In this document: piece by piece, positions 8,975-18,153 of the stretch | How positions within the stretch are numbered: the stretch's first letter is position 1 | Layout: each line of letters begins with the position of its first letter | Assembly (NCBI RefSeq): GCF_004565465.1 | Contig: NZ_SRHY01000003.1 | Span: 62,001-126,000 of the forward strand | Direction: 5' to 3' | Origin: Lentibacillus salicampi | GTDB lineage: Bacteria; Bacillota; Bacilli; Bacillales; Amphibacillaceae | DNA: 64,000 bases | The notes under the pieces: model-generated | Databases searched by the model: none | Told to the model about the DNA's origin: nothing | The model's input: only the letters and a program-made list of their open reading frames with translations | Made by a program: the position numbers and the translations under genes

Positions 8975-10660
8975 ATGGCAGAACAGAGGGTTTGGCATGC
9001 TCATTATCCGAATGATATTCCGACAACGATTGCGTATGATGAGAAGCCGCTTGATTCGTTTTTGGCAGAAACCGCTGAAGACTTCCCTGGAAAGAAAGCG
9101 CTTCATTTTATGGGGAAGGAAATGACATTTGCACAAGTTTATACCGAGGCACGTAAATTAGCAGCGTATTTTCAGTCCCAGGGTCTTGAAAAGGGCGACA
9201 GGGTAGCCATTATGCTTCCGAATTGCCCGCAGGCTGTGATCAGTTATTACGGAGCATTGCTCGCAGGCGGGGTTGTCGTTCAAACGAATCCGCTCTACAA
9301 GGAAAGGGAATTGGAATATCAACTCAACGATTCTGGTGCAACGTTCATCATTTGTTTGGACGTCTTGCTGCCGCGTGTTACAAATGTCCGCGGTAATACA
9401 ACACTTAAACATACAATTGTAACCGGTATCAAAGATTATTTACCGTTTCCTAAAAATCGTGTATATCCATTTATCCAAAAAAGGGAATACAATATGGTTG
9501 TGAAAGTAGAATCGTCAAAGGATACACACGTCTGGCAAACGATTTTGGAAGAAGGACATGAACAATACAGCCCGGTCGATGTGGATCCGAAAGACGATTT
9601 GGCATTACTGCAATACACGGGCGGAACAACAGGGAACCCAAAAGGTGTTATGCTGACACACTACAACCTGGTAGCTAATGTGCAAATGTGCCGGAACTGG
9701 TTATACAATGCCAAACGCGGTGAAGAAACCGTTATGGGCGTTCTCCCGTTTTTCCATGTATATGGCATGACGACGGTTATGAATATGTCGATCATGTACG
9801 GCTTTAAAATGATCCTGATGCCCAAATTCGATGCTGAGGATGTGCTTAAGACCATCCAGAAGCAAAAGCCGACCATGTTTCCTGGTGCCCCAACGATTTA
9901 TGTCGGGCTGCTCAACCATCCAAAACTGAAAAAATATGACTTGTCGTCTATTAATGCCTGTATCAGCGGCTCTGCCCCATTGCCTGCGGAAGTACAGGAA
10001 CAGTTTGAAAAGGTAACAAATGGGCGGCTTGTTGAAGGCTACGGGTTAACGGAATCCTCACCGGTGACACATGCCAATTTCATAAGCGGAAGCTATGTGA
10101 ACGGCAGTATTGGTGTACCCTGGCCTGATACAGATACCAAGGTCATGCTGGAGACCGGTGAAGAGGCGCGCGTCGGAGAAGTTGGTGAAATCACTGTCAG
10201 TGGTCCGCAGATCATGAAAGGCTATTGGAATAACCAGGATGAAACGGAGCAGGTATTAAAAGATGGTTGGCTTCGGACCGGTGATATGGGTTATATGGAT
10301 GAGAATGGCTATTTTTATATCGCTGACCGGAAAAAGGATATCATCATTGCCGGGGGCTATAATATTTATCCGCGGGAAGTGGAAGAGATATTGTATGAGC
10401 ATGAGGCAATTCAGGAGGCTGTTGTAGCTGGGATTCCGGATCCATACCGTGGTGAAACAGTTAAAGCATATGTCGTACTGAAATCCGGTCATAAGATTGG
10501 TGAAAAAGAATTAAACGCCTATTGCCGGAACAATCTCGCAGCCTTTAAGGTACCGAGAATTTACGAATTCCGTGATGAACTGCCTAAGACAGCAGTCGGG
10601 AAAATATTGCGGCGTCAGCTTGTCGATGAAGAAAAGAAGGCAGACAAGGAGACGATTTGA
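8975..10660 (+). CDS. lcfA: Long-chain acyl-CoA synthetase
   Basis: AMP-forming long-chain fatty acid-CoA ligase, the activation step that feeds beta-oxidation. The 561 residues equal B. subtilis LcfA (560). Adenylation motifs occur in order: P-loop YTGGTTGNPKG at ~213, YGLTESSPVT at ~352, the hinge GWLRTGDMGY with IADRKKDIIIAGGYNIYP at ~430-460, and the catalytic lysine of PKTAVGKILRR near the C terminus. AAAGGAGG precedes the ATG. It heads the cluster lcfA-fadR-fadB-etfB-etfA, whose products together oxidise fatty acids and pass electrons to the electron-transfer flavoprotein. Confidence 0.96.
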   Translation: MAEQRVWHAHYPNDIPTTIAYDEKPLDSFLAETAEDFPGKKALHFMGKEMTFAQVYTEARKLAAYFQSQGLEKGDRVAIMLPNCPQAVISYYGALLAGGVVVQTNPLYKERELEYQLNDSGATFIICLDVLLPRVTNVRGNTTLKHTIVTGIKDYLPFPKNRVYPFIQKREYNMVVKVESSKDTHVWQTILEEGHEQYSPVDVDPKDDLALLQYTGGTTGNPKGVMLTHYNLVANVQMCRNWLYNAKRGEETVMGVLPFFHVYGMTTVMNMSIMYGFKMILMPKFDAEDVLKTIQKQKPTMFPGAPTIYVGLLNHPKLKKYDLSSINACISGSAPLPAEVQEQFEKVTNGRLVEGYGLTESSPVTHANFISGSYVNGSIGVPWPDTDTKVMLETGEEARVGEVGEITVSGPQIMKGYWNNQDETEQVLKDGWLRTGDMGYMDENGYFYIADRKKDIIIAGGYNIYPREVEEILYEHEAIQEAVVAGIPDPYRGETVKAYVVLKSGHKIGEKELNAYCRNNLAAFKVPRIYEFRDELPKTAVGKILRRQLVDEEKKADKETI

Positions 10661-10709
10661 CATGACTTCGCTCTCTCTTTTTTTAAAAGATATTCGAACA
10701 AGCCAGCTA

Positions 10710-10738
10710 TTGACATCCTGGAACGGATTTTATAGAAT
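10710..10738 (+). promoter_or_regulatory. Sigma-A promoter of fadR-fadB-etfBA
   Basis: TTGACA (10710-10715), a 17-base spacer and TAGAAT (10733-10738). This is near-consensus. The expected transcription start falls on the FadR operator just downstream. Confidence 0.85.
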
Positions 10739-10744
10739 AAGATA

Positions 10745-10762
10745 TGAATGATTATTCATTCA
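10745..10762. promoter_or_regulatory. FadR operator
   Basis: TGAATGATTATTCATTCA fits the published B. subtilis FadR (YsiA) consensus TGAATGAMTANTCATTCA at every position. It starts 7 bases after the -10 box, so bound FadR would block initiation. Long-chain acyl-CoA is the known inducer in the family. This implies autoregulation of fadR and the downstream genes. Confidence 0.9.
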
Positions 10763-10796
10763 TTTTATACGCAATGTATGTGTTAAGGAGATCATC

Positions 10797-11384
10797 ATGC
10801 GAAACAAGAAACCAAAATACAACCAAATTATTGAGGCGGCCGTGGCAGTCATCGCAGAGAACGGCTACCATGCTTCACAAGTATCCAAAATTGCTAAAAA
10901 AGCAGGCGTGGCGGATGGTACGATTTACCTTTACTTTAAAAATAAAGAGGATATTCTGATTTCTGTTTTTGAAGAAAAAATGGGGCAGTTTATCGAAAAG
11001 ATTGTACGTGGTACCAGCCAATTGGATAGTGCGGATGATAAGTTGTTCACGCTGATTGAAATGCATTTCCGCCAGCTTTCGGAAGATCATCATCTGGCTA
11101 TTGTGACACAGCTGGAATTAAGGCAGTCCAATACAAAGATCAGACTGAAAATTAATCAGGTTCTAAGACCCTATCTTATTGTCATTGATGATATAATCAA
11201 AGAGGGGGCCAGGGAAAAGGTATTCCGGGATAATCTGAATATTCAGCTGGTAAGACAGATGATTTTTGGAACGCTGGATGAAGTCGTGACGAACTGGGTG
11301 ATGAAAGAACAGAAATATGATCTTGTGCAGCAGGCCTGGGAAGTCCACGCATTTATCACACACGGTCTTTCCGCAAACAAATAA
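10797..11384 (+). CDS. fadR: Fatty acid degradation regulator FadR (TetR family)
   Basis: TetR-type repressor of 195 residues (B. subtilis FadR 194). The N-terminal helix-turn-helix spans about residues 8-55, with VSKIAKKAGVADGTIYLYF as its recognition part. The C-terminal ligand-binding region should accept long-chain acyl-CoA. The start ATG at 10797 has AAGGAGA 6 bases upstream. A perfect FadR operator lies 35 bases before it. Position inside the beta-oxidation cluster, between lcfA and fadB, supports FadR over other TetR members. Confidence 0.95.
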   Translation: MRNKKPKYNQIIEAAVAVIAENGYHASQVSKIAKKAGVADGTIYLYFKNKEDILISVFEEKMGQFIEKIVRGTSQLDSADDKLFTLIEMHFRQLSEDHHLAIVTQLELRQSNTKIRLKINQVLRPYLIVIDDIIKEGAREKVFRDNLNIQLVRQMIFGTLDEVVTNWVMKEQKYDLVQQAWEVHAFITHGLSANK

Positions 11385-11401
11385 AAGAGGGGGGATTTGA
11401 T

Positions 11402-12175
11402 TTGACGACACTGGCTTATGAAGTGACTGGTCATGTAGGTGTACTGACCATACAAAGCCCGCCGGCCAACGCATTGTCTACGAATCTATTAATTGATTTG
11501 GGTAACAGGCTTGACGAAATTGAAACCGATAACAATGTGAAGGCTATTGTTTTAAAAGGGAATGGTAAGTTCTTTTCTGCAGGTGCTGATATCAAAGAAT
11601 TTACCGCTCTACAAAAGGCTTCCGACTATGAATCTCTGTCTGAAAAAGGACAGCAGCTATTTAGTCGAATCGAGCACTATCCGGTTCCGGTCATTGCTGC
11701 TGTTCATGGTGCTGCTTTAGGAGGCGGTCTTGAGCTTGCCATGGCTTGCCATATCCGGATTACAGCTAAAAATGCTAAACTTGGTCTGCCCGAACTGACA
11801 TTAGGCATTATCCCGGGTTTTGCGGGAACACAGCGCTTACCGCATTATGTTGGGACGGCAAAAGCATACGAAATGATTCTGACCGGTCAACCGATCACAG
11901 GAAAAGAGGCCGAAGCGGCAGGGCTGGCAAATCAGGCCGTTCAGGATGAAAATGTATTTGACAGAGCATTTGAATTGGCCCGGGCAATTGCTGCTAAAAG
12001 CAAACTGTCAATTGACGCTGTTATGGAATTGATTCCTTATGCAAAAACCGAACAATTTGCTAAGGGGGTTCAAGAGGAAGCTAAAGCGTTTGGAAGTATT
12101 TTCGGTTCAGAGGATGCCACAGAAGGTATTCAGGCGTTTATGGAGAAGCGCAAGCCAAACTTCCGGGATCAATAG
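11402..12175 (+). CDS. fadB: Enoyl-CoA hydratase
   Basis: Crotonase-fold enoyl-CoA hydratase of 257 residues that hydrates trans-2-enoyl-CoA in beta-oxidation. The oxyanion-hole and CoA-binding stretch FSAGADIKEF lies near residue 60. The two regions holding the catalytic glutamates are seen: GAALGGGLELAMACH at ~103 and LPELTLGIIPGFAGTQRL at ~130. The start is TTG at 11402, 17 bases after the fadR stop, with GAGGGGG 7 bases upstream. It is the third gene of the lcfA cluster and is probably repressed by FadR. Confidence 0.94.
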   Translation: MTTLAYEVTGHVGVLTIQSPPANALSTNLLIDLGNRLDEIETDNNVKAIVLKGNGKFFSAGADIKEFTALQKASDYESLSEKGQQLFSRIEHYPVPVIAAVHGAALGGGLELAMACHIRITAKNAKLGLPELTLGIIPGFAGTQRLPHYVGTAKAYEMILTGQPITGKEAEAAGLANQAVQDENVFDRAFELARAIAAKSKLSIDAVMELIPYAKTEQFAKGVQEEAKAFGSIFGSEDATEGIQAFMEKRKPNFRDQ

Positions 12176-12205
12176 AATGATGGGATATACAAGGGAGGAA
12201 TAGAT

Positions 12206-12979
12206 ATGAACATCTACGTATTGCTGAAAAGAACGTTTGATACAGAAGAAAAAATTGTCGTTTCTGATGGGCGAATTGAGGATGAGAGTGCTGAGTACAT
12301 TATTAACCCATACGATGAATATGCCGTGGAAGAGGCCATTAAGCAGCGTGATGAACATGGAGGAGAAGTGACAGTTGTGACAGTGGGGGACGAAGAATCC
12401 GAGAAACAATTGCGTACGGCACTTGCTATGGGAGCAGATAAGGCTGTCTTAATTAACACAGAAGATGATGTTGAGGACGGCGATCAATATACAACTGCAA
12501 AAATTCTGGAGTCCTTTTTTGAGGATAAAGAAGCCGACCTTATTCTGGCTGGAAATGTTGCCATTGATGAAGCAAGCGGCCAAGTCGGTCCGAGACTCGC
12601 TGAAAGTCTGGGAATCAATTATGTGACGACTATCACGGCACTTGAGATTGATGGCGAAAGTGCAAATATCGACAAAGACGTTGAAGGCGACGTCGAGAAA
12701 ATCGAAACAGCTCTTCCGGTACTCGTAACTTGTCAGCAAGGTCTGAACGAACCAAGGTATCCATCACTTCCAGGGATCATGAAAGCAAAGAAAAAACCGC
12801 TTGAAGAATTGGAAATAGATGATCTGGATTTGGATGAAGACGATGTCGAAGCAAAAACGGAAACGATTGATATATTTCTGCCTCCTGAAAAAGAAGCAGG
12901 AAAAGTTCTCGAAGGTGAGATTGATGACCAGGTGAAGGAATTGATCTCCCTGCTTAAAAACGATGCAAAAGTACTATAA
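12206..12979 (+). CDS. etfB: Electron transfer flavoprotein beta subunit
   Basis: Small (beta) subunit of the cytoplasmic heterodimer that takes electrons from acyl-CoA dehydrogenases. The length is 257 residues. The family signature region VTCQQGLNEPRYPSLPGIMK is at ~178-197. It is followed by an unusually acidic stretch (EELEIDDLDLDEDDVEAK). The beta subunit normally binds AMP. GGGAGG precedes the ATG. etfA follows 23 bases later in the same transcript. Confidence 0.96.
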   Translation: MNIYVLLKRTFDTEEKIVVSDGRIEDESAEYIINPYDEYAVEEAIKQRDEHGGEVTVVTVGDEESEKQLRTALAMGADKAVLINTEDDVEDGDQYTTAKILESFFEDKEADLILAGNVAIDEASGQVGPRLAESLGINYVTTITALEIDGESANIDKDVEGDVEKIETALPVLVTCQQGLNEPRYPSLPGIMKAKKKPLEELEIDDLDLDEDDVEAKTETIDIFLPPEKEAGKVLEGEIDDQVKELISLLKNDAKVL

Positions 12980-13002
12980 ACATAGCGGAGAGGAGAAATA
13001 AA

Positions 13003-13971
13003 ATGAGTAAACTACTCGTCATAGGTGAAGCAAGAGACGGCGAATTGCGTAATGTAACATTTGAAGCCGTTGCAGCGGCTAAAAAGATAGATACGGATGC
13101 GGAAGTTGTCGGCGTTTTATGCGGCGGTGATGATTTGAATGGGCCTGCACAGGAAGTCATCTATTATGGGGCAGACCGTGTTGTAACGGTCAAGCACAAT
13201 CTTTTGGAAGCTTATACGTCAGAAGGCTACTCGCAAGCGGTTCTTGCCGTGATTGATGATGAAGCTCCGGATGGGGTCATCATGGGTCATACAGCGATCG
13301 GTAAGGATTTGACACCAAAACTTGCGGCAAAACTAGAAACCGGTTTAATTTCAGATGCGACCGATATCGAACATGATGGGGATAAAGCTGTATTTATCAG
13401 ACCGATCTATTCAGGAAAAGCGTTTGAGAAAAAGGTTATCTCCAGTGGCTTAACGTTTGCGACGATCCGCCCGAACAATATTCCAGCGTTGGACCGTGAC
13501 GATTCACGAACTGGTGAAGTGACGGCAAAAGATGTTGATGTTAAAGATATCCATACTGTTATTAAAGATGTGATCCGTAAAGCTTCCGAGGGTGTTGATT
13601 TGTCCGAAGCAAATGTCATCATTGCCGGTGGGCGCGGTGTGAAAAGTGCGGATGGATTCAAACCTTTATACGAACTGGCAGACGTGCTGGGAGGGGCGGT
13701 CGGCGCCTCACGCGGTGCATGTGATGCCGAATACTGCGACTATTCCTTGCAGATAGGGCAGACCGGTAAAGTGGTCACCCCGGATTTATATATTGCTGTC
13801 GGTATTTCCGGCGCTATCCAGCATTTAGCCGGTATGTCCAACTCAAAAGTAATCGTTGCCATCAATAAAGATCCGGAAGCAAATATCTTTAATGTAGCGG
13901 ATTACGGCATTGTCGGTGACATATTCGAAGTGATTCCAAAACTGACAGAAGAATTCAAACAGGTCGTATAA
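13003..13971 (+). CDS. etfA: Electron transfer flavoprotein alpha subunit
   Basis: FAD-binding alpha subunit of ETF (322 residues; B. subtilis about 325). The C-terminal FAD domain is intact: [12 protein letters not shown], then [21 protein letters not shown] and [20 protein letters not shown], ending with the conserved [17 protein letters not shown] precedes the ATG. It is the last gene of the beta-oxidation cluster, with a strong terminator 10 bases after its stop. No acyl-CoA dehydrogenase or thiolase gene is present in this window. Confidence 0.96.
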   Translation: MSKLLVIGEARDGELRNVTFEAVAAAKKIDTDAEVVGVLCGGDDLNGPAQEVIYYGADRVVTVKHNLLEAYTSEGYSQAVLAVIDDEAPDGVIMGHTAIGKDLTPKLAAKLETGLISDATDIEHDGDKAVFIRPIYSGKAFEKKVISSGLTFATIRPNNIPALDRDDSRTGEVTAKDVDVKDIHTVIKDVIRKASEGVDLSEANVIIAGGRGVKSADGFKPLYELADVLGGAVGASRGACDAEYCDYSLQIGQTGKVVTPDLYIAVGISGAIQHLAGMSNSKVIVAINKDPEANIFNVADYGIVGDIFEVIPKLTEEFKQVV

Positions 13972-13980
13972 AAAGTTTTA

Positions 13981-14008
13981 AGATCTGACCATGTTTGGTC
14001 AGATCTTT
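13981..14008 (+). terminator. Terminator of the lcfA-etfA cluster
   Basis: A perfect 11-bp stem AGATCTGACCA/TGGTCAGATCT with a TGTT loop, followed by T residues, 10 bases after the etfA stop. Confidence 0.9.
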
Positions 14009-14079
14009 TGCGCTGACAAAAAGCCTGTGCTTCCTGAGTCATTTGCATAAGCAAAGTATTCGCGAGGAATGACTAACGG

Positions 14080-14088
14080 TGGTATACT
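14080..14088 (+). promoter_or_regulatory. Extended -10 promoter of trxA
   Basis: TGGTATACT is an extended -10 box (TG, one base, TATACT) located 37 bases before the trxA start. No good -35 hexamer is visible at 17 bases. In B. subtilis trxA is also under stress control by sigma-B; I could not identify such a site here. Confidence 0.5.
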
Positions 14089-14125
14089 ATGAACCATAGT
14101 TTACTGAATGAGGAGGGAATTTATC

Positions 14126-14443
14126 ATGGCAATTGAACATGTGACTGATCAAAACTTCGGTCAGGAAACAGCTGAAGGTCTAGTGCTTGCTGATTTTTGG
14201 GCTCCATGGTGCGGACCATGCAAAATGATTGCCCCGTTACTTGAAGAAATAGACGGTGAAATGGAAGATAAAGTACAAATTGTTAAGCTGGACGTTGATG
14301 AAAATCAGGAAACAGCCGGTAAGTTCGGTGTTATGAGCATACCAACGCTTCTGCTTTTCAAAGATGGGAAAGTGGTCGACCAGGTTATCGGTTTTCAGCC
14401 TAAAGAAGCACTAGTTGATTTAATTAACAAACACGCCTCATAA
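14126..14443 (+). CDS. trxA: Thioredoxin
   Basis: Cytoplasmic dithiol-disulfide carrier of 105 residues. The active site WAPWCGPCK places the redox cysteines at 29 and 32. The cis-proline loop MSIPTLLLF and the C-terminal helix complete the fold. The start is ATG at 14126: AGGAGGG lies 9 bases upstream, inside a longer reading that would begin at 14108. It is monocistronic, bracketed by its own promoter and the terminator at 14476. Confidence 0.97.
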   Translation: MAIEHVTDQNFGQETAEGLVLADFWAPWCGPCKMIAPLLEEIDGEMEDKVQIVKLDVDENQETAGKFGVMSIPTLLLFKDGKVVDQVIGFQPKEALVDLINKHAS

Positions 14444-14475
14444 GGTGTATAATAAAATGTGGAATGTTTGATAGG

Positions 14476-14508
14476 ATCCCTTGTTACTGAATGTGACAAG
14501 GGATTCTG
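14476..14508 (+). terminator. Terminator of trxA
   Basis: A 12-bp stem ATCCCTTGTTAC/GTGACAAGGGAT (one G-T pair) with a TGAAT loop and a T-rich tail, about 32 bases after the trxA stop. Confidence 0.85.
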
Positions 14509-14521
14509 TTTGATAAAAGGA

Positions 14522-14739
14522 TGTTCAAAAAGTCCGGTGAAAATGACGCATTGACAGGGGATTTTCTGCTTAAAGCGCCCACGTCAATCACCAACGCAGA
14601 AGTCACCACATCCTGTGGAAGCCCGCGCTCAAAACTACGGCGCCTCGAACTTTGACGCACAGGACGTGCTAATATCGGCGTTGCGATTGTCGTCGCGAAT
14701 TTAGCCGATGACGGTCCTTTTTACCCTCCTTTTTGAACA
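14522..14739. repeat. Inverted-terminus intergenic repeat, family R2, copy b
   Basis: Same family as 3011-3216 but in the opposite orientation: TGTTCAAAAAGTCCGGTGAA at one end and CCCTCCTTTTTGAACA at the other, 218 bp apart. The interior carries several GC-rich palindromic blocks. It fills the trxA-uvrC gap. No protein-coding frame with a start signal was seen. Confidence 0.85.
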
Positions 14740-14781
14740 CGGATTAACAAATGTACAATTTTTTCAGGGGATGAGTTTGCG

Positions 14782-16575
14782 ATGAACCAGCAACTTAATG
14801 AGAAATTGGCTGTTTTGCCAGCACAGCCTGGATGCTACTTAATGAAAGATAAGAATGGTACGATTATCTATGTCGGGAAATCAAAAAAACTGCGAAACAG
14901 AGTCCGATCCTATTTCACCGGTGCTAATGATAAAAAGACACAGCGGCTCGTTCAAGAGATTCAGGATTTTGAGTATATCGTGACAACTTCCGAAGTGGAA
15001 GCATTGATTCTTGAAATGAATCTGATAAAAAAATATGACCCGCGATACAACGTTTTATTAAAAGATGATAAATCTTATCCATACTTAAAAATCACTTCAG
15101 AGCGACACCCAAGGCTGCTCATAACAAGGCGGATCAAAAAAGATAAAGGAAAATATTTTGGACCATATCCCAATGTGCTGGCGGCCAGGGAAACAAAAAA
15201 ACTACTTGACAGATTGTATCCATTGCGCAAGTGTAATAATCCAGCAGGGCGCCCGTGTCTGTATTATCATATGGGGCAATGTCTTGCTTGCAGTGAAAAA
15301 CCGGTTTCAGAGGAAAAATATAAAGAAATTATTCAAGATATCACGTCGTTTTTGCATGGTGGCCATAAAGAAATCAAGAACGATCTGACCGCTAAAATGC
15401 ATGAAGCAAGCGATGATCTTAATTTTGAACGGGCAAAGGAGCTTCGCGATTTGATCCAGCATATTGAAGCGGTAATGGAACGACAGCGAATGACGCTGAA
15501 TGATCGGACGGATCGTGATATATTCGGTTACAGTTATGACAAAGGCTGGATGTGCATCCAAGTGTTTTTTGTCAGGCAAGGGAAATTGATCGAAAGGGAT
15601 GTCTCGATATTTCCATTTTTTGATGAACCTGACGATACATTCATCAGTTTTATCGGAAGGTTTTATTTACATCAGCACCATTTAAAACCGAAACAGCTGC
15701 TGGTTCCGATTGGTACCGATGCGGATTTACTGGGCGAATTGCTGGAGTTAAATGTCCACACACCATTTCGCGGTAGAAAAAAAGAACTTGTGGAATTAGC
15801 CATGAAAAATGCTAAAATTGCGCTTGATGAAAAATTCACATTGATCGAACGTAATGAAGAAAGAACCGTCCAGGCAGTAGAGACGTTGGGTGAAGCACTC
15901 AACATTGAAACACCGCTCAGGATTGAGGCGTTTGATAACTCCAATATTCAAGGGGCTGACCCTGTCTCAGCAATGGTTGTTTTTACAGACGGCAGACCTG
16001 ATAAAAAAGGCTACCGCAAATATAAAATTAGAAATGTGGAAGGGCCAGATGATTATGAAACAATGCGGGAAGTCATTCGCCGCCGTTATACGAGAGTATT
16101 GAAAGAAAAAGACCCGCTCCCTGACCTGATTATCGTTGATGGTGGCAAGGGCCAAATGAGTGCTGCCCTTGATGTATTGGAAAATGAACTCGGGCTGGAT
16201 ATTCCGCTGTGTGGTCTGGTGAAAGATGATAAACATAAAACAAGTGAACTGTTATATGGTGATCCGCCGGAAGTAATCGAATTGTCCAGAAAGTCTCAGG
16301 CATTTTATTTGGTGCAGCGTGTTCAAGATGAAGTGCACCGGTTTGCGATTTCCTTTCACAGGCAACTAAGGGGGAAAAACCTGTTTCGGTCAGAGCTTGA
16401 TAAGATTCCGGGGGTCGGGGAAAAGCGGCGGCGTTTACTGTTGACACATTTCAGGGACGTGAACGAAATCAAAGAGGCAAGCTTGGAAAATATTACGAAG
16501 TTGGGTGTACCGCAGGATGTTGCTCAAAATATATTGGCTCATTTGAACGATGAAGAGGGGAGCGAAACAACGTAA
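14782..16575 (+). CDS. uvrC: Excinuclease ABC subunit C
   Basis: Nucleotide-excision-repair nuclease that makes both cuts around a lesion after UvrAB loading. The length is 597 residues (B. subtilis 598). In order: the N-terminal GIY-YIG nuclease (residues 12-95, with PGCYLMKD and IIYVGKS), a cysteine cluster at ~150-175, the UVR UvrB-binding motif at ~205-240, the RNase H-like 5' nuclease ([11 protein letters not shown] at ~380, [10 protein letters not shown] at ~450), and the C-terminal double helix-hairpin-helix ([13 protein letters not shown]). An R2 repeat ends 42 bases upstream. Confidence 0.97.
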   Translation: MNQQLNEKLAVLPAQPGCYLMKDKNGTIIYVGKSKKLRNRVRSYFTGANDKKTQRLVQEIQDFEYIVTTSEVEALILEMNLIKKYDPRYNVLLKDDKSYPYLKITSERHPRLLITRRIKKDKGKYFGPYPNVLAARETKKLLDRLYPLRKCNNPAGRPCLYYHMGQCLACSEKPVSEEKYKEIIQDITSFLHGGHKEIKNDLTAKMHEASDDLNFERAKELRDLIQHIEAVMERQRMTLNDRTDRDIFGYSYDKGWMCIQVFFVRQGKLIERDVSIFPFFDEPDDTFISFIGRFYLHQHHLKPKQLLVPIGTDADLLGELLELNVHTPFRGRKKELVELAMKNAKIALDEKFTLIERNEERTVQAVETLGEALNIETPLRIEAFDNSNIQGADPVSAMVVFTDGRPDKKGYRKYKIRNVEGPDDYETMREVIRRRYTRVLKEKDPLPDLIIVDGGKGQMSAALDVLENELGLDIPLCGLVKDDKHKTSELLYGDPPEVIELSRKSQAFYLVQRVQDEVHRFAISFHRQLRGKNLFRSELDKIPGVGEKRRRLLLTHFRDVNEIKEASLENITKLGVPQDVAQNILAHLNDEEGSETT

Positions 16576-16576
16576 T

Positions 16577-16675
16577 GTTCCGCTTCTCTCGTAACTCCTC
16601 CGCGATAGTCCCGATTCATCTGCAACACCGAGCGTAGTTTGAACGTCGCTAAACGGGCGCTTCCGCTTTTGCTCT
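16577..16675 (-). repeat. R1 head module (partial copy c)
   Basis: Read on the minus strand this begins GAGCAAAAGCGGAAGCGCCC and continues GTTTAGCGACGT, the same head as R1 copies a and b. The remainder, down to the uvrC stop, does not match their bodies. It lies between the converging uvrC and yslB genes. It is thus a shortened or mosaic R1 element. Confidence 0.7.
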
Positions 16676-16699
16676 TTTATCCCGCTTCGCCCCGGATAG

Positions 16700-17137
16700 T
16701 TAATCGGTAAAAATGACGGTAAATTCGATTTGATGGATTTTTTTATGCTGTTCTTCCTGACATTCGCATGATCGTTCTTTAATCTGCTCGATTGCTTCCG
16801 ACAAAAATCCGGCTTCAAGCCGGAATTCTGTATCCAGAGGGGCTTTCAGCCGATAGACGACTGAATCAGCCATTAATTGAAAAACAAGTTCTTTCTTTTT
16901 TTCTTTAACAAGTTCCAATCGCCCCCATCCCAATTTTTCAAATGCATAAACAATATCGGATACGGATTGTATGTCCAGCCTTCTGGAAAGGTTTTTACCC
17001 ATGAAATAGAGGAGGGTAGGTGATTCCGATCCAAATATATCAGGTAAACCGATGTATCGGATAATGTCATACCCGGCTCCTGTTGTATGCAGCTCATCAA
17101 GAAGTGTGACAGGCATGGATTCGTGATCTTTTGACAT
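16700..17137 (-). CDS. yslB: YslB family protein (DUF2507)
   Basis: Cytoplasmic protein of 145 residues of the YslB/DUF2507 family, of unknown function. The fold class resembles heme/lipid-sensing V4R-like domains. It contains GAGYDIIRYIGLPDIFG in the N-terminal part and a C-terminal acidic-cysteine stretch SCECQEEQ. The start at 17137 (second ATG) is preferred because AAAGG lies 9 bases upstream; the ATG at 17146 directly abuts that site. It sits between uvrC and sdhC, as in B. subtilis, but the aspartokinase gene found there next to uvrC (recalled) is absent. Confidence 0.85.
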   Translation of the reverse strand: MSKDHESMPVTLLDELHTTGAGYDIIRYIGLPDIFGSESPTLLYFMGKNLSRRLDIQSVSDIVYAFEKLGWGRLELVKEKKKELVFQLMADSVVYRLKAPLDTEFRLEAGFLSEAIEQIKERSCECQEEQHKKIHQIEFTVIFTD

Positions 17138-17281
17138 TGATGTCATCCTTTCCCCAATAACTAATGCACAATGAATTCATTGTTTCATTCAAGTATTTTT
17201 CTATTATTATTATCTATGTAAATAGGTTAAAGTGCAAGAGTGTCGTAAAGATTTCACAGCAGGCTGGTTTATTTCCTTTTC

Positions 17282-17310
17282 TTGACGCCCTTCATAGTTA
17301 GAAGTACAAT
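17282..17310 (+). promoter_or_regulatory. Sigma-A promoter of the sdh operon
   Basis: TTGACG, exactly 17 bases, then TACAAT. The 5' untranslated leader to the sdhC ATG at 17418 is about 100 bases. Confidence 0.85.
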
Positions 17311-17417
17311 AAACATGTCATAAATTGTACATTTTTGGGCAATAAATATATGAAGGCTTATTGTTAAATCATGTACATTCTGTAAAAATTAACATCTTAA
17401 GCGAGGGGGGTAAACAC

Positions 17418-18038
17418 ATGGCAGAACATCGAGAGTTTTTTTATCGCAGACTCCATTCCCTGTTAGGCGTCATTCCAATCGGGATTTTCCTTATTCAGCA
17501 CCTTGTTGTGAACCATTTTGCGGTATATGGTGAAGAAAGTTTTAATCAGGCGGCGAGCTTTATACATGATTTGCCGTTTCGATTAGTATTGGAAATCGTG
17601 GTCATCTATCTGCCGATTTTATTTCACGCGGTATTAGGGGTTTATATTGTCCTTACAGGAAAAAACAATACAACCCGGTACGGTTATTTCCGTAATTGGA
17701 TGTATCTTATGCAGCGGGTAACTGGTATCATTACGCTTGTATTTATTGTATGGCATGTATGGGAGACTCGCGTTCGAATTGGTCTTGGCGCAGCAGAATT
17801 GAATTATAATCTAATGGAAAACATTCTTGCTAGCCCAATCATGTTCTGGTTCTATATTCTTGGTGTTATTTCGACCACTTTCCATTTTGCGAATGGTCTA
17901 TGGAGTTTCCTGGTTTCATGGGGCTTTACACAATCACCGAAATCCCAGAAAATTGCTACATACGCAACACTGATCATCTTCCTGGCTCTAAGCTATGTTG
18001 GTGTCAGAGCACTGATTCAATTTGCTTACGGAGTTTAA
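17418..18038 (+). CDS. sdhC: Succinate dehydrogenase cytochrome b558 subunit
   Basis: Di-haem membrane anchor of complex II (206 residues; B. subtilis SdhC 202). Five transmembrane helices can be drawn. The four haem-ligand histidines of the B. subtilis protein are all found at His28, His70, His113 and His156. The protein reduces menaquinone using electrons from SdhB. The start is ATG at 17418 because GAGGGGGG lies 8 bases upstream; the frame is open further upstream without a start signal. An R2 repeat lies between this gene and sdhA. Confidence 0.95.
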   Translation: MAEHREFFYRRLHSLLGVIPIGIFLIQHLVVNHFAVYGEESFNQAASFIHDLPFRLVLEIVVIYLPILFHAVLGVYIVLTGKNNTTRYGYFRNWMYLMQRVTGIITLVFIVWHVWETRVRIGLGAAELNYNLMENILASPIMFWFYILGVISTTFHFANGLWSFLVSWGFTQSPKSQKIATYATLIIFLALSYVGVRALIQFAYGV

Positions 18039-18046
18039 TCGTTCAG

Positions 18047-18123
18047 TGTTCAAAAAGGAGGATAAAAGGATCGGCCTGTCAGCCAACGAGCTCGTGGGTC
18101 ATTTTCACCCGACTTTTTGAACA
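18047..18123. repeat. Short R2 repeat (copy c) inside the sdh operon
   Basis: A 77-bp element begins TGTTCAAAAAGGAGGATAAA, ends CCCGACTTTTTGAACA, and has the same termini as the 206-218 bp copies. It looks like an internally deleted derivative. Its paired ends could fold into a hairpin in the sdh mRNA. It occupies almost all of the 115-base sdhC-sdhA spacer. Confidence 0.85.
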
Positions 18124-18153
18124 ATCTTTAAGAACAAGGAGTGAGGAATCGAT

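Noticed and set aside
10744..10959. A 71-codon frame overlapping the start of fadR
   Set aside because: It begins inside the FadR operator and runs in another frame through the clearly coding fadR gene.
16700..16818. A second reading of the uvrC-yslB junction as a longer minus-strand gene (16435-16818)
   Set aside because: It is a shadow of the uvrC and yslB coding sequences in a different frame and crosses the R1 head repeat.
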